A stretch of 64,000 nt of DNA from JBBDWJ01 sp040902925. GTDB taxonomy: Bacteria; Acidobacteriota; Terriglobia; Bryobacterales; UBA6623. Below, in pieces: positions 31,177-38,152 of the stretch. Within the stretch, counting starts at the first letter, position 1. Every line of letters begins with the position of its first letter. The translations under genes and the position numbers were made by a program. The DNA lies in assembly GCA_040902925.1 (NCBI GenBank), contig JBBDWJ010000328.1:1-64000 (forward strand). Direction: 5' to 3'. The notes under the pieces were generated by a model. That model worked only from the letters and a program-made list of their open reading frames with translations, searched no databases and was not told the origin of the DNA.

Positions 31177-32871
31177 GTGAGTCTGACCCCAACCTCAACG
31201 ACAAAAACGCAGCCAACCACCGCACCGCCCCGCGGCCGTCTGGGCGAGCGGCTTATCCAGAAGGGTCTGCTTGACTCCGAGGACCTTGAGCGCGCTCTCG
31301 AGCTGCAAAAAGAGCGTGGCGACAAGATCGGCAAAATCCTGGTCGACCTGGGCTTTGTAGCGCCCCGTGACGTGCTCGCGACGCTGAGCGAGCAGTTTGG
31401 CGTGCCGCTGCTTACCGCGGACGAGCTTCCCGGCGACGTCATCGAGCTCGAGCGGATCACCGCGAAGTACATGCGGCAGTTCCGCTTTATGCCCGTGGAA
31501 ATTAACGGTTCGACCGTGACGCTGGCGATGGGCGATCCGCTCGACTTCGAGACGCTGGCCACGGTGCGGCGTTTTACCGGGTTGGAAGTTCGCACGGCGC
31601 TGGCCGCCGAGCGCGACATCCTCGAAGCGCTCGACCGGCACTACGGCGAGGAGGAAAGAGCCGAGCAGGACGTTGCCGGCGGCGAAGGCGAAGATTCGGC
31701 CGACATCGAGCACCTGCGCGATATGGCCAGCGAAGCCCCAGTCATCCGGCTGGTCAATACGATGATCTCGCAGGCGCTTGACCGGCGCGCCAGTGACATT
31801 CACATCGAGCCGTTCGAGAAGAATTTTCGGATCCGCTACCGAATTGATGGCGTGCTGCACGAGCAAGACCCCCCGCCCCGCGACCTCAAGGCCGCGGTTA
31901 CGTCTCGCATCAAGCTGATGGCGCGGCTGAATATCGCCGAACGGCGCCTTCCGCAAGACGGCCGCATCAAGATCAAGGTCATGGGGCACGAAGTCGATTT
32001 GCGTGTGTCGACCTTGCCGACCCTCTACGGCGAAAGCGTCGTGATGCGCTTGCTCGACCGCAGCGCCGGCAATTTCTACGACCTCGGCCGGCTGGGCTTC
32101 GACGAGCACATGCTTGCGCGCATGGAGTTTTATACGCAGTTGCCGCACGGGATTTTTCTCGTGACCGGCCCGACCGGCAGCGGCAAATCGACCACCTTGT
32201 ACTCGGCGCTGAAGCGCATCAACGGTCCCGACAAGAAGATCATCACGATCGAAGACCCGGTTGAGTATCAGATGGACGGCATCAACCAGATTCATGTCAA
32301 CCCGCAAATCGGACTGACGTTCGCCGCCGGGCTGCGCCACATCGTCCGCCAGGACCCCGACGTGATCATGGTCGGAGAAATTCGCGACCGCGAGACAGCC
32401 GACATTGCGATCCGCTCAGCGTTGACGGGCCACTTCGTCTACTCGACGCTGCACACCAACGACGCGCCGAGCGCCATCACGCGCCTGACGGATATGGGCG
32501 TTGAGAACTACCTGATTACCTCGTCGGTAGTCGGCGTGCTGGCGCAGCGGCTGGTGCGCTGTATTTGCGAGCCATGCCGCGCGAAGGCCGAGATCGTCAA
32601 CGCGCCCGACGGCCGCCGGATTCAATCCTGGCGCGGGTCCGGCTGTGAGAACTGCATGGGGACGGGTTACCGGGGCCGCGTCGCGATCTTCGAAATGATG
32701 GAGCTGAACGAGGACATGCGCAAGCTGATCATGAGCGGCGCCGATGCCGGGGATTTGACCCTCGCCGCCCGCAAGAACGGTATGCAGAGTCTGCGCGACG
32801 ACGGCTGGGAGAAGGTGGAGCGTGGGGTGACCACGATGGATGAGGTGATTCGGGTGACGCAGGAGTTTTAG
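31177..32871 (+). CDS. gspE: Type II secretion ATPase GspE
   Basis: The hexameric ATPase that powers pseudopilus assembly, 564 residues. It has an N-terminal GspE/PilB domain (about 20-160), Walker A GPTGSGKST (331-339), the Asp box and Walker B region ending DVIMVGEIRDRETADIA, and a His box (HTNDAPSAITRL). The tetracysteine zinc motif is present as CICEPC and CENCMGTGY, typical of GspE. It begins with GTG and lacks a strong ribosome binding site. It is the first gene of the secretion operon; gspF follows only after an inserted RAYT element. Confidence 0.93.
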   Translation: MSLTPTSTTKTQPTTAPPRGRLGERLIQKGLLDSEDLERALELQKERGDKIGKILVDLGFVAPRDVLATLSEQFGVPLLTADELPGDVIELERITAKYMRQFRFMPVEINGSTVTLAMGDPLDFETLATVRRFTGLEVRTALAAERDILEALDRHYGEEERAEQDVAGGEGEDSADIEHLRDMASEAPVIRLVNTMISQALDRRASDIHIEPFEKNFRIRYRIDGVLHEQDPPPRDLKAAVTSRIKLMARLNIAERRLPQDGRIKIKVMGHEVDLRVSTLPTLYGESVVMRLLDRSAGNFYDLGRLGFDEHMLARMEFYTQLPHGIFLVTGPTGSGKSTTLYSALKRINGPDKKIITIEDPVEYQMDGINQIHVNPQIGLTFAAGLRHIVRQDPDVIMVGEIRDRETADIAIRSALTGHFVYSTLHTNDAPSAITRLTDMGVENYLITSSVVGVLAQRLVRCICEPCRAKAEIVNAPDGRRIQSWRGSGCENCMGTGYRGRVAIFEMMELNEDMRKLIMSGADAGDLTLAARKNGMQSLRDDGWEKVERGVTTMDEVIRVTQEF

Positions 32872-32873
32872 GC

Positions 32874-32908
32874 CGTTGATCGGTTGATCTGTTGATCGGT
32901 TGATCCGT
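32874..32908. repeat. Octamer array 3
   Basis: Four units TTGATCGG/TTGATCTG/TTGATCCG starting two bases after the gspE stop. In this orientation each unit contains TGA, so any readthrough would stop in all frames. It pairs with array 4 to enclose the RAYT element. Confidence 0.93.
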
Positions 32909-33048
32909 CGGCCCGGTCACGTTGTTTTGGGTGGCGGTCTACGATTGGCATGGAGGGTGGTTTCGCCCTGGTTGGAGGCCTCGATGACGCGCCGGCAGCA
33001 GGCACATTTCCGAGTTTGCATGGACTGTCGAGGATTGGCGCACACTCC

Positions 33049-33097
33049 GAGCCCCGCAGGGGCGGCATGCTTGTAGCCCGGGGCGGAAGCCCCGGGT
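33049..33097 (+). repeat. REP sequence, left copy
   Basis: Left hairpin-forming repeat of the REPtron, 13 bases upstream of the transposase start. Confidence 0.85.
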
Positions 33098-33109
33098 TGA
33101 GAAAACCCT

Positions 33110-33556
33110 ATGCCCGACACGTACACAAATCTTCTCGTGCATGTCGTGTTTTCCACGAAGAGTCGCGACAAGAACCTCACCGCCGATGTGAGACGGGAAC
33201 TCTATTCCTATCTGACGGCTTTGACACGCAAGAGCGGGTCCAAAGCGCTGGCTGCGAACGGCGGCTTGGACCATGTTCATTTGCTGGTGCTGCTGCCTCC
33301 AAACGTGACGATCTCCGATCTGGTTCGGTTCCTGAAGGCGAATTCGTCCCGCTGGATTCGCGGTAAGTTCAACCGCACGTTTGCCTGGCAGAGCGGCTAT
33401 GGAGCGTTCAGTGTAAGCCGGTCGCGGTTCGGAGAGGTTCGCGACTACATTGACGGACAAGTGGAGCACCACAAGCGTGTGAGTTTTGAGAACGAATTCG
33501 TTTCGTTGCTGAAGCGCAATGAAATCGAATTTGAAAGTGAGCGATTGTGGGTATAG
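33110..33556 (+). CDS. REP-associated tyrosine transposase (Y1/IS200-like)
   Basis: A 148-residue single-strand DNA transposase of the HUH class. The metal-binding pair is H55 and H57 in GGLDHVHLLV, and the likely nucleophile is Y113 in VRDYIDGQVEHHK. Length and motifs match IS200/RAYT proteins, and no domain is missing, so the enzyme may be active. It cuts and joins single strands at hairpin ends; the flanking REP copies are the likely substrate. It lies in the same direction as the secretion operon and will be transcribed with it. Confidence 0.9.
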   Translation: MPDTYTNLLVHVVFSTKSRDKNLTADVRRELYSYLTALTRKSGSKALAANGGLDHVHLLVLLPPNVTISDLVRFLKANSSRWIRGKFNRTFAWQSGYGAFSVSRSRFGEVRDYIDGQVEHHKRVSFENEFVSLLKRNEIEFESERLWV

Positions 33557-33624
33557 GCTAGGCGAGGGAATTCGAAGAGATGCCGCCCCCTCCGGGGCTC
33601 AAAGGAAGAGGTGGCCGGCAATTT

Positions 33625-33673
33625 ACCCGAGGCTTCCGCCCCGGGCTACAAGCATGACGCCCCTGCGGGGCTC
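33625..33673 (-). repeat. REP sequence, right copy (inverted)
   Basis: Inverted copy of the left REP with two base differences. Confidence 0.85.
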
Positions 33674-33800
33674 GCTGTAGAGTCGGGACAGCACCTCGCT
33701 GCCTGAGCCCCCATCGGTGCCTGAGCCCCACACCGGCGACTGGCCCGACATCGGTAACTGGCCCCACAACTCGTGTCGTCAGGAACCGACACGGATTAAC

Positions 33801-33827
33801 AATCAACCGATCAACCGATCAACGGAT
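33801..33827. repeat. Octamer array 4
   Basis: Three units GATCAACC/GATCAACG whose last unit runs into the ATG of gspF (33826-33828). The array thus occupies the place of the ribosome binding site; only a weak CGG precedes the start codon. Confidence 0.92.
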
Positions 33828-35034
33828 GAGCACCTACCACTACAAAGCCCTGGCCGCCGATGGCAAAACCCTGACGGGCACTTTGGCCGTTGACGACGAC
33901 CGCTCGGCGGCGCGCGAGCTGCGCCGGCAGGGGCTTACTCCCGTGTTCATCGGGACGTCCCGGCCTGGCGGGCTTTCCCTCAAGCTTCCGGAGTTCACCA
34001 AGCGCCGCTCGCATGACGTTCTGCATTTCACTCAGGAAATGGCCACGCTGCTCAATGCGGGCGTGCCTCTTGACCGGGCTTTGACGATTACTTCGGAGAT
34101 CACCGAGCGGCTGCAGTTCCGCTTCGTGATCGGCGATCTGCTCAAGTCGTTGCGCGGCGGTAAATCGTTTGCGGAGAGTCTGGCCGCCCAGGAAGGTGTT
34201 TTCTCCGAGCTCTACGTCAGCATGGTGCGGGCTGGCGAAGTGAGCGGCTCGCTGCCGCTGGTGATGGACCGGCTTGCCGACTTTGAGCGCTCGCGCGATG
34301 AGTTGCGCGGCTATATTATTTCGTCGCTCACCTATCCGGCGCTGCTGACGCTGGTCGGCGCGGGGTCGATCTTCGTGCTGCTGCGGTTTGTCATTCCGCG
34401 CTTCGCCGAGGCGTTTACGACGTCGAACATTGCCATGCCGCTGCCGATGCAGGTGCTGCTCGGCGTCAGCGATTTCGTGCGCACATTCGGCTGGATATTT
34501 TTTGTGCTGCTGATCGGCGCCGTGATCGGCTGGCGCGTCTGGGTCCGCTCACCCGAAGGCCGGTTGGGATGGGACCGCCTTCGCTTGCGGACTCCGCTTC
34601 TCGGGGCGGCGCTGCTCAAGGCCGATACGGCCCGCTTCGCGCGCGCCATGGCGACGCTTGTGGCTAACGGCGTGCCGCTGGTGCAATCGATCGGCATCAC
34701 CAAAGGCATTCTGACGAATCGCGTACTGTCGCAGGCTCTCGACCCCGTCGCACAAGGCATCAAGCGCGGCGAAGGCATCGCGGCGCCGCTGCGCAAGACC
34801 GGCAAATTCCCGGCGCTCGCGGGGCACCTGCTGACCGTTGGGGAAGAGACCGGCCATCTCGACCGCATGTTCGAGCGCATGGCCGACATCTACGACAAAG
34901 ATACGCGCGAAGCGGTAAAACGATTCACAGCCCTGTTCGAGCCGATCGTGATCCTGATCATGGGCATCATCGTTGGCGCGATGATCCTGAGTATCATGCT
35001 GGCGATTACCAGCGTGAACCAGTTGGGCATGTGA
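33826..35034 (+). CDS. gspF: Type II secretion inner-membrane protein GspF
   Basis: A 402-residue polytopic platform protein with two tandem GspF domains (about 65-190 and 270-390) and three transmembrane segments (LLTLVGAGSIFVLLRFVI, IFFVLLIGAVIGW and the C-terminal ILIMGIIVGAMILSIM). Signatures include FTQEMATLLNAGVPLDRAL and FARAMATLVANGVPL, one in each domain, and VGEETGHLDRMFERMADIYD near the end. It anchors GspE and helps extract pseudopilins from the membrane. The start codon directly abuts octamer array 4, so normal initiation signals appear to have been displaced. Confidence 0.93.
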   Translation: MSTYHYKALAADGKTLTGTLAVDDDRSAARELRRQGLTPVFIGTSRPGGLSLKLPEFTKRRSHDVLHFTQEMATLLNAGVPLDRALTITSEITERLQFRFVIGDLLKSLRGGKSFAESLAAQEGVFSELYVSMVRAGEVSGSLPLVMDRLADFERSRDELRGYIISSLTYPALLTLVGAGSIFVLLRFVIPRFAEAFTTSNIAMPLPMQVLLGVSDFVRTFGWIFFVLLIGAVIGWRVWVRSPEGRLGWDRLRLRTPLLGAALLKADTARFARAMATLVANGVPLVQSIGITKGILTNRVLSQALDPVAQGIKRGEGIAAPLRKTGKFPALAGHLLTVGEETGHLDRMFERMADIYDKDTREAVKRFTALFEPIVILIMGIIVGAMILSIMLAITSVNQLGM

Positions 35035-35039
35035 GGACC

Positions 35040-35073
35040 CGTTGATCGGTTGATCCGTTGATCGGTTGATCCG
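35040..35073. repeat. Octamer array 5
   Basis: Four units in the stop-bearing orientation (TTGATCGG/TTGATCCG), starting five bases after the gspF stop codon. Confidence 0.93.
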
Positions 35074-35142
35074 GCTGGAGCCCCTGGTTGGCGTGATTGG
35101 TAAGGCGGCCAAGCCCTGCGATTCGGGATCCTCAGAGGTCGC

Positions 35143-35320
35143 GGGGAAGACAGCGGAAAGGCGGTAATCGCCAACCGATTGCCACCTCGGCCCCGGGCGG
35201 ATAAACCGATCAACCAATCAACGGATGAACCGGGGGAGACGACGGCGGATCGACAATCGCCAACCGACTGCCACCTCGGTTCAGGGCGGATCAACGGATC
35301 AACCGATCAACGGATGAACC
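35143..35320. repeat. 89-bp tandem duplication containing arrays 6 and 7
   Basis: Two diverged direct copies (about 35143-35231 and 35232-35320) align with a constant offset of 89 bases, for example ATCGCCAACCGA at 35167 and 35256. Each copy ends in an octamer array (35200-35231 and 35287-35320). The copies differ at many sites, so the duplication is not recent. Confidence 0.82.
35200..35231. repeat. Octamer array 6
   Basis: Degenerate units of the open-frame orientation (AAACCGATCAACCAATCAACGGATGAACC) at the end of the first 89-bp copy. Confidence 0.8.
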
Positions 35321-35321
35321 G
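35287..35321. repeat. Octamer array 7
   Basis: Four units GATCAACG/GATCAACC/GATCAACG/GATGAACC at the end of the second 89-bp copy, 27 bases before gspG. A good ribosome binding site lies between array and gene. Confidence 0.9.
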
Positions 35322-35348
35322 GCTATCATTTTTCTGTAGGAGCAGCTC

Positions 35349-35750
35349 ATGAACCGTAGCCAGCGTCAGAACCACCGCACCCGAGGCATCACGCTGATCG
35401 AGATGCTGGTCGTGATCTCGATCATCGCCTTGTTTTCGGCGATCGCTTTTCAGCGCCTCGCGCCGGCTCTCGATCAGGGCCGCCGGGCCGCGGCCAAGAC
35501 GCAAATCGAGGCCTTCAACGCCGCCTTGCAGCGTTTCAATATCGAGCACGGCCGCTTTCCAAACGAGGAAGAAGGCTTGCAGTCGCTGCGGCCGTTTCTG
35601 GCGAAGGATATCCCGAACGATCCCTGGGACCGGCCCTACGTGTATCGCTTTCCCGGCGAGCATGGCCCCGAGCCCGACGTGATGAGCTATGGCGCCGACG
35701 GCCAGCCGGGCGGGGAAGAGAACAACGAGGACATTCTGAGCTGGAAGTGA
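35349..35750 (+). CDS. gspG: Major pseudopilin GspG
   Basis: The main pseudopilin of the type II secretion piston, 133 residues. The prepilin site is RTRG-ITLIEML with Glu5 of the mature protein, followed by the hydrophobic stalk (LVVISIIALFSAIAF). The C-terminus has the GspG pattern GRFPNEEEGLQSLRP, NDPWDRPYVYRFPGEHG and DVMSYGADGQPGGEENNEDI, which contains the calcium-binding loop. The leader is short and basic (13 residues), as expected, unlike the three minor pseudopilins that follow. AGGAG is seven bases before the ATG. Expected to be the most abundant pilin of the operon. Confidence 0.94.
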   Translation: MNRSQRQNHRTRGITLIEMLVVISIIALFSAIAFQRLAPALDQGRRAAAKTQIEAFNAALQRFNIEHGRFPNEEEGLQSLRPFLAKDIPNDPWDRPYVYRFPGEHGPEPDVMSYGADGQPGGEENNEDILSWK

Positions 35751-35753
35751 GTT

Positions 35754-35789
35754 CCGTTGATCGGTTTATCTGTTGATCGGTTGATCCGC
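35754..35789. repeat. Octamer array 8
   Basis: Four units in stop-bearing orientation (one degenerate, TTTATCTG) three bases after the gspG stop. Confidence 0.9.
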
Positions 35790-35791
35790 TC

Positions 35792-36394
35792 GTGTTCAGG
35801 CCTTGCGGCTTAAGGTCCGGTTTGTTTGTGGCGCCTTTCATCGAAACGCACTGTACTGGCAGGGATCGTGCGCATCGCCTGGTCTCGGGGCCGTATTGCG
35901 GGTCTACGGGACGACGTTTCCGCGGATCAACCGATCAACGGATCAACCGGTCAACGTCCAGCGGCATCACTCTCATCGAGCTTCTCGTCGTCGTCGCGAT
36001 CATTGGACTGATGACGGCGATTTCCTTTCCGACGCTGACCACGGGGCTCGACGGGTTTCGACTGCGTGGGGCGGTTGACCGCGCCGCCAACTTGTTTCAA
36101 CAGGCTCGTCAGGAAGCCGACCGCCGCCAGCAGCCGGTGCAACTCACGGCCGATCCGCGCGCGAATGAGCTACGCGCGCTGGCCGTCGATTCGAGTTGGC
36201 GCGAGGCCCTCTCACTTGAGGACGGTATCCGCATTGTTGTGCCCGCAGCCGAACAGCACTGGGTGCTGTATCCGGCGACCCCGCCGCCACAAGTCCGCCT
36301 GTTGTTGGAGGCACAAACGGGCGGCAGACGCGGCTTCTCGATCAATGTTTTCACCGGCGTAGCGGATGACTGGAAAGGACCGGCAGGGCAGTAG
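35792..36394 (+). CDS. gspH: Minor pseudopilin GspH-like, array-extended leader
   Basis: A minor pseudopilin. The prepilin site reads TSSG-ITLIELL with Glu5 present, then a hydrophobic stalk (LVVVAIIGLMTAISF) and a 130-residue beta domain of GspH type. The only in-frame starts (GTG 35792, or TTG/GTG codons about 10 residues later) give a leader of roughly 45-58 residues instead of the usual 6-15. Its last part, GSTDQRINRST, is encoded by octamer array 9. No ATG and no ribosome binding site are apparent, so expression may depend on an unrecognised start, or the gene may be impaired. The mature region looks intact and under selection. Confidence 0.75.
   Translation: MFRPCGLRSGLFVAPFIETHCTGRDRAHRLVSGPYCGSTGRRFRGSTDQRINRSTSSGITLIELLVVVAIIGLMTAISFPTLTTGLDGFRLRGAVDRAANLFQQARQEADRRQQPVQLTADPRANELRALAVDSSWREALSLEDGIRIVVPAAEQHWVLYPATPPPQVRLLLEAQTGGRRGFSINVFTGVADDWKGPAGQ
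35923..35957. repeat. Octamer array 9
   Basis: Four units in open-frame orientation (GATCAACC, GATCAACG, GATCAACC, GGTCAACG), translated in frame as part of the gspH leader and ending three codons before the prepilin cleavage glycine. Confidence 0.92.
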
Positions 36395-36644
36395 CGGCCG
36401 GCGGTTCGACTTTTTCCCGCTTTCAGGCGTCTCTGTTGCGAAGGCCGCGCGCAACCGGTGAAGGCGCGTTCCTCAGATTTCGCGGGCAAGATTAGCCCCC
36501 CGAGGGCGGGACCACTCAGCCGATTCAGGCCCTTTCTTGTTTGTAGCCACGGTTGTTTGGGGACCCGAACGCGTTTAGTTTGTAGACCCTACCCTTGCGG
36601 GTGAGGCGCGGGTCGCCTGCGGCGATTTGCCGCTTTTGGAACCC
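36395..36644. other. gspH-gspI spacer
   Basis: 250 bases without a gene inside an otherwise compact operon. It has several GC-rich hairpins (for example TCGCC-TGC-GGCGA near 36613) of REP-like type, but no octamer array in the stop-bearing orientation, unlike the gspE, gspF and gspG junctions. Confidence 0.5.
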
Positions 36645-37160
36645 ATGAACTTCTTACGAGCAACAGCGCCGTACGATCCCAGGGGAGCAACCGGTCCCGG
36701 CGGGCCAGATCCGTGCGGATCAACCGATCAACGGATCAACCGATCAACGGCACCGAACCGATCAACGGAATCCGGCTTCACACTGCTCGAAGTGATCGTC
36801 GCCACCGCCATCATGGCGATCGCCGTAATCGGCCTGCTGGCGCTGGTCAGCAGCTCGCTGGCGAACGCCGCGCGAGTCAAGGAATACGACCGGGCCGCGA
36901 TGTTGGCGCGCCATCAGATGGGCGAGTTGATGGTCAGCGACCCACTGCCGCTGGGAGCGGATCTGTCGGGGAAATTTGACGATTCCACGGGCTGGCAGGC
37001 GCGCGCCGAGCCCTTTGACGCCCCCGCCAGCAAACAGGCTGGGCAGCCGATGCTGGTGCGGATTCAGCTCAGCATCTGGTGGGAGTCGGAGGGCCGCCGC
37101 AAATCCGTGGAGTTCGAGAGCTATCGCCGCATCATGATGCGCCCGGAACAACAGATGTAG
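36645..37160 (+). CDS. gspI: Minor pseudopilin GspI-like, array-extended leader
   Basis: A minor pseudopilin of 171 residues from ATG 36645. The prepilin site is TESG-FTLLEVIV, with the stalk ATAIMAIAVIGLLALVSSSLA typical of GspI, then a small domain with RHQMGELM. The leader is about 43 residues and contains GSTDQRINRST and NRSTES, both products of octamer array 10. Ordinary GspI leaders are under 10 residues. Only a weak GGAA precedes the ATG. Whether the peptidase handles such a leader is open; class IVb-like leaders of up to about 30 residues are known. Confidence 0.8.
   Translation: MNFLRATAPYDPRGATGPGGPDPCGSTDQRINRSTAPNRSTESGFTLLEVIVATAIMAIAVIGLLALVSSSLANAARVKEYDRAAMLARHQMGELMVSDPLPLGADLSGKFDDSTGWQARAEPFDAPASKQAGQPMLVRIQLSIWWESEGRRKSVEFESYRRIMMRPEQQM
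36716..36768. repeat. Octamer array 10
   Basis: Four regular units (GATCAACC/GATCAACG) plus a fifth separated by seven bases, all in open-frame orientation and translated in the gspI leader. Confidence 0.92.
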
Positions 37161-37183
37161 CTTCGAGCGCAAGGCCGTCAGCC

Positions 37184-38152
37184 ATGAACTTCGATAGAAC
37201 GGCCGCCGCACAGAATTCCCGGGTCCCTTTCTTCCAGGCATTGATGTCGTTGACTCAAAAAACAGGGCCGTCGTTAAACGGAACGGGTCGGCCACGAACC
37301 TCGCCGGTGGCCTGCGCTCAACCGTTACCCCGCGGCTGGCTGTCTGGTGCACAGGCCACTCCGCGAGCCTTTGGCCGGGCCGGCGCCTCCGCGGATCAAC
37401 CGATCAACCGATCAACCGATCAGCTCAGCCGCTCCCGGCGCGGAATGACCCTGATCGAAATCCTGGTCGCCGTCAGCCTGATGGGCCTGCTTGCCGTGGC
37501 CATGGTCACCGCTTTGACGGTCGGCGCCGGGGCCTGGCAGGACGCGCGGACTCGCCTCACGCTTGACCGCCGCATCGCCTCCGCAAACGAAATTTTCTAT
37601 GCCGAGTTCGAAGGAATCCTGCCGGTGGAAACCCGGCCTGATCCCTCGGGCGCGGCAACCGTTCCCCGGGCGGTGTTTTTTCAGGGCACGCCGGAGTCGA
37701 TGCGCTTCGTCAGCGACTATTCGTTGACCGCTGGGCGGCGCGGCGGCCTGCGCTTGGTGGAGCTGCAAATTTCGGAAACCAGCCGGGGCCGGCGGGTGCT
37801 CATCAACGAGCAGCCCTACCGCGGCCCTGCTGACCTGGCCGGGATTATTCAGGGCGTAGACCGCGACGCTTTTGCCGGCGGCCTGCGTCTAGTGTTCGCG
37901 CCCATTCAGCCGCGTCCCACGTCGCTGATTCTCGCCGATGAACTCCAAGAGTGCCGTTTTTCCTATCTGCGTCCTGCCCGGAACTACGCGGCGCCGGCAT
38001 TATGGATTCCCGAGTGGACCGAGCTCATGGAGCTGCCGGGCGCCATTCGCGTCGAGATGATGCCGCGACAAGACGAAGCTCGACTGCTGCCGGTGACGAT
38101 CACGGCTCCTATCCGAGCGCGGCCGGCGCTGGCGGGTGGAGGGGGCGGATGA
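37184..38152 (+). CDS. gspJ: Minor pseudopilin GspJ-like, array-extended leader
   Basis: A minor pseudopilin of about 322 residues from ATG 37184. The prepilin site is SRRG-MTLIEILV with Glu5, and the stalk is AVSLMGLLAVAMVTALTVGA; the mature part has the GspJ-like DRRIASANEIFYAEFEGILPV. The predicted leader is about 86 residues, far beyond any normal prepilin leader, and near its end carries DQPINRSTDQ from octamer array 11. No ribosome binding site is clear at ATG 37184, and a shorter start is not visible except CTG-type codons. The stop overlaps the gspK start by four bases. Confidence 0.77.
   Translation: MNFDRTAAAQNSRVPFFQALMSLTQKTGPSLNGTGRPRTSPVACAQPLPRGWLSGAQATPRAFGRAGASADQPINRSTDQLSRSRRGMTLIEILVAVSLMGLLAVAMVTALTVGAGAWQDARTRLTLDRRIASANEIFYAEFEGILPVETRPDPSGAATVPRAVFFQGTPESMRFVSDYSLTAGRRGGLRLVELQISETSRGRRVLINEQPYRGPADLAGIIQGVDRDAFAGGLRLVFAPIQPRPTSLILADELQECRFSYLRPARNYAAPALWIPEWTELMELPGAIRVEMMPRQDEARLLPVTITAPIRARPALAGGGGG
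37391..37432. repeat. Octamer array 11
   Basis: Four regular units GATCAACC plus a partial GATCAGCT, in open-frame orientation within the gspJ leader, ending about four codons before the prepilin site. Confidence 0.92.

Larger units (their letters stand above)
33049..33673 (+). mobile_element. REP-RAYT element (REPtron)
   Basis: A Y1 transposase gene flanked by two nearly identical REP sequences in opposite orientation: 33049-33097 and 33625-33673, 49 bases each with two differences. Each REP has two GC-rich hairpins (GAGCCCCGCAGGGGC and AGCCCGGGGC-GGAA-GCCCCGGG). This is the known REPtron arrangement, in which the transposase acts on REP hairpins. It is inserted in the gspE-gspF junction and is itself enclosed by octamer arrays 3 and 4. 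Confidence 0.85.

Noticed and set aside
27211..37432. Octamer arrays as CRISPR
   Set aside because: Units are 8 bp, contiguous and without spacers, and there are no cas genes.
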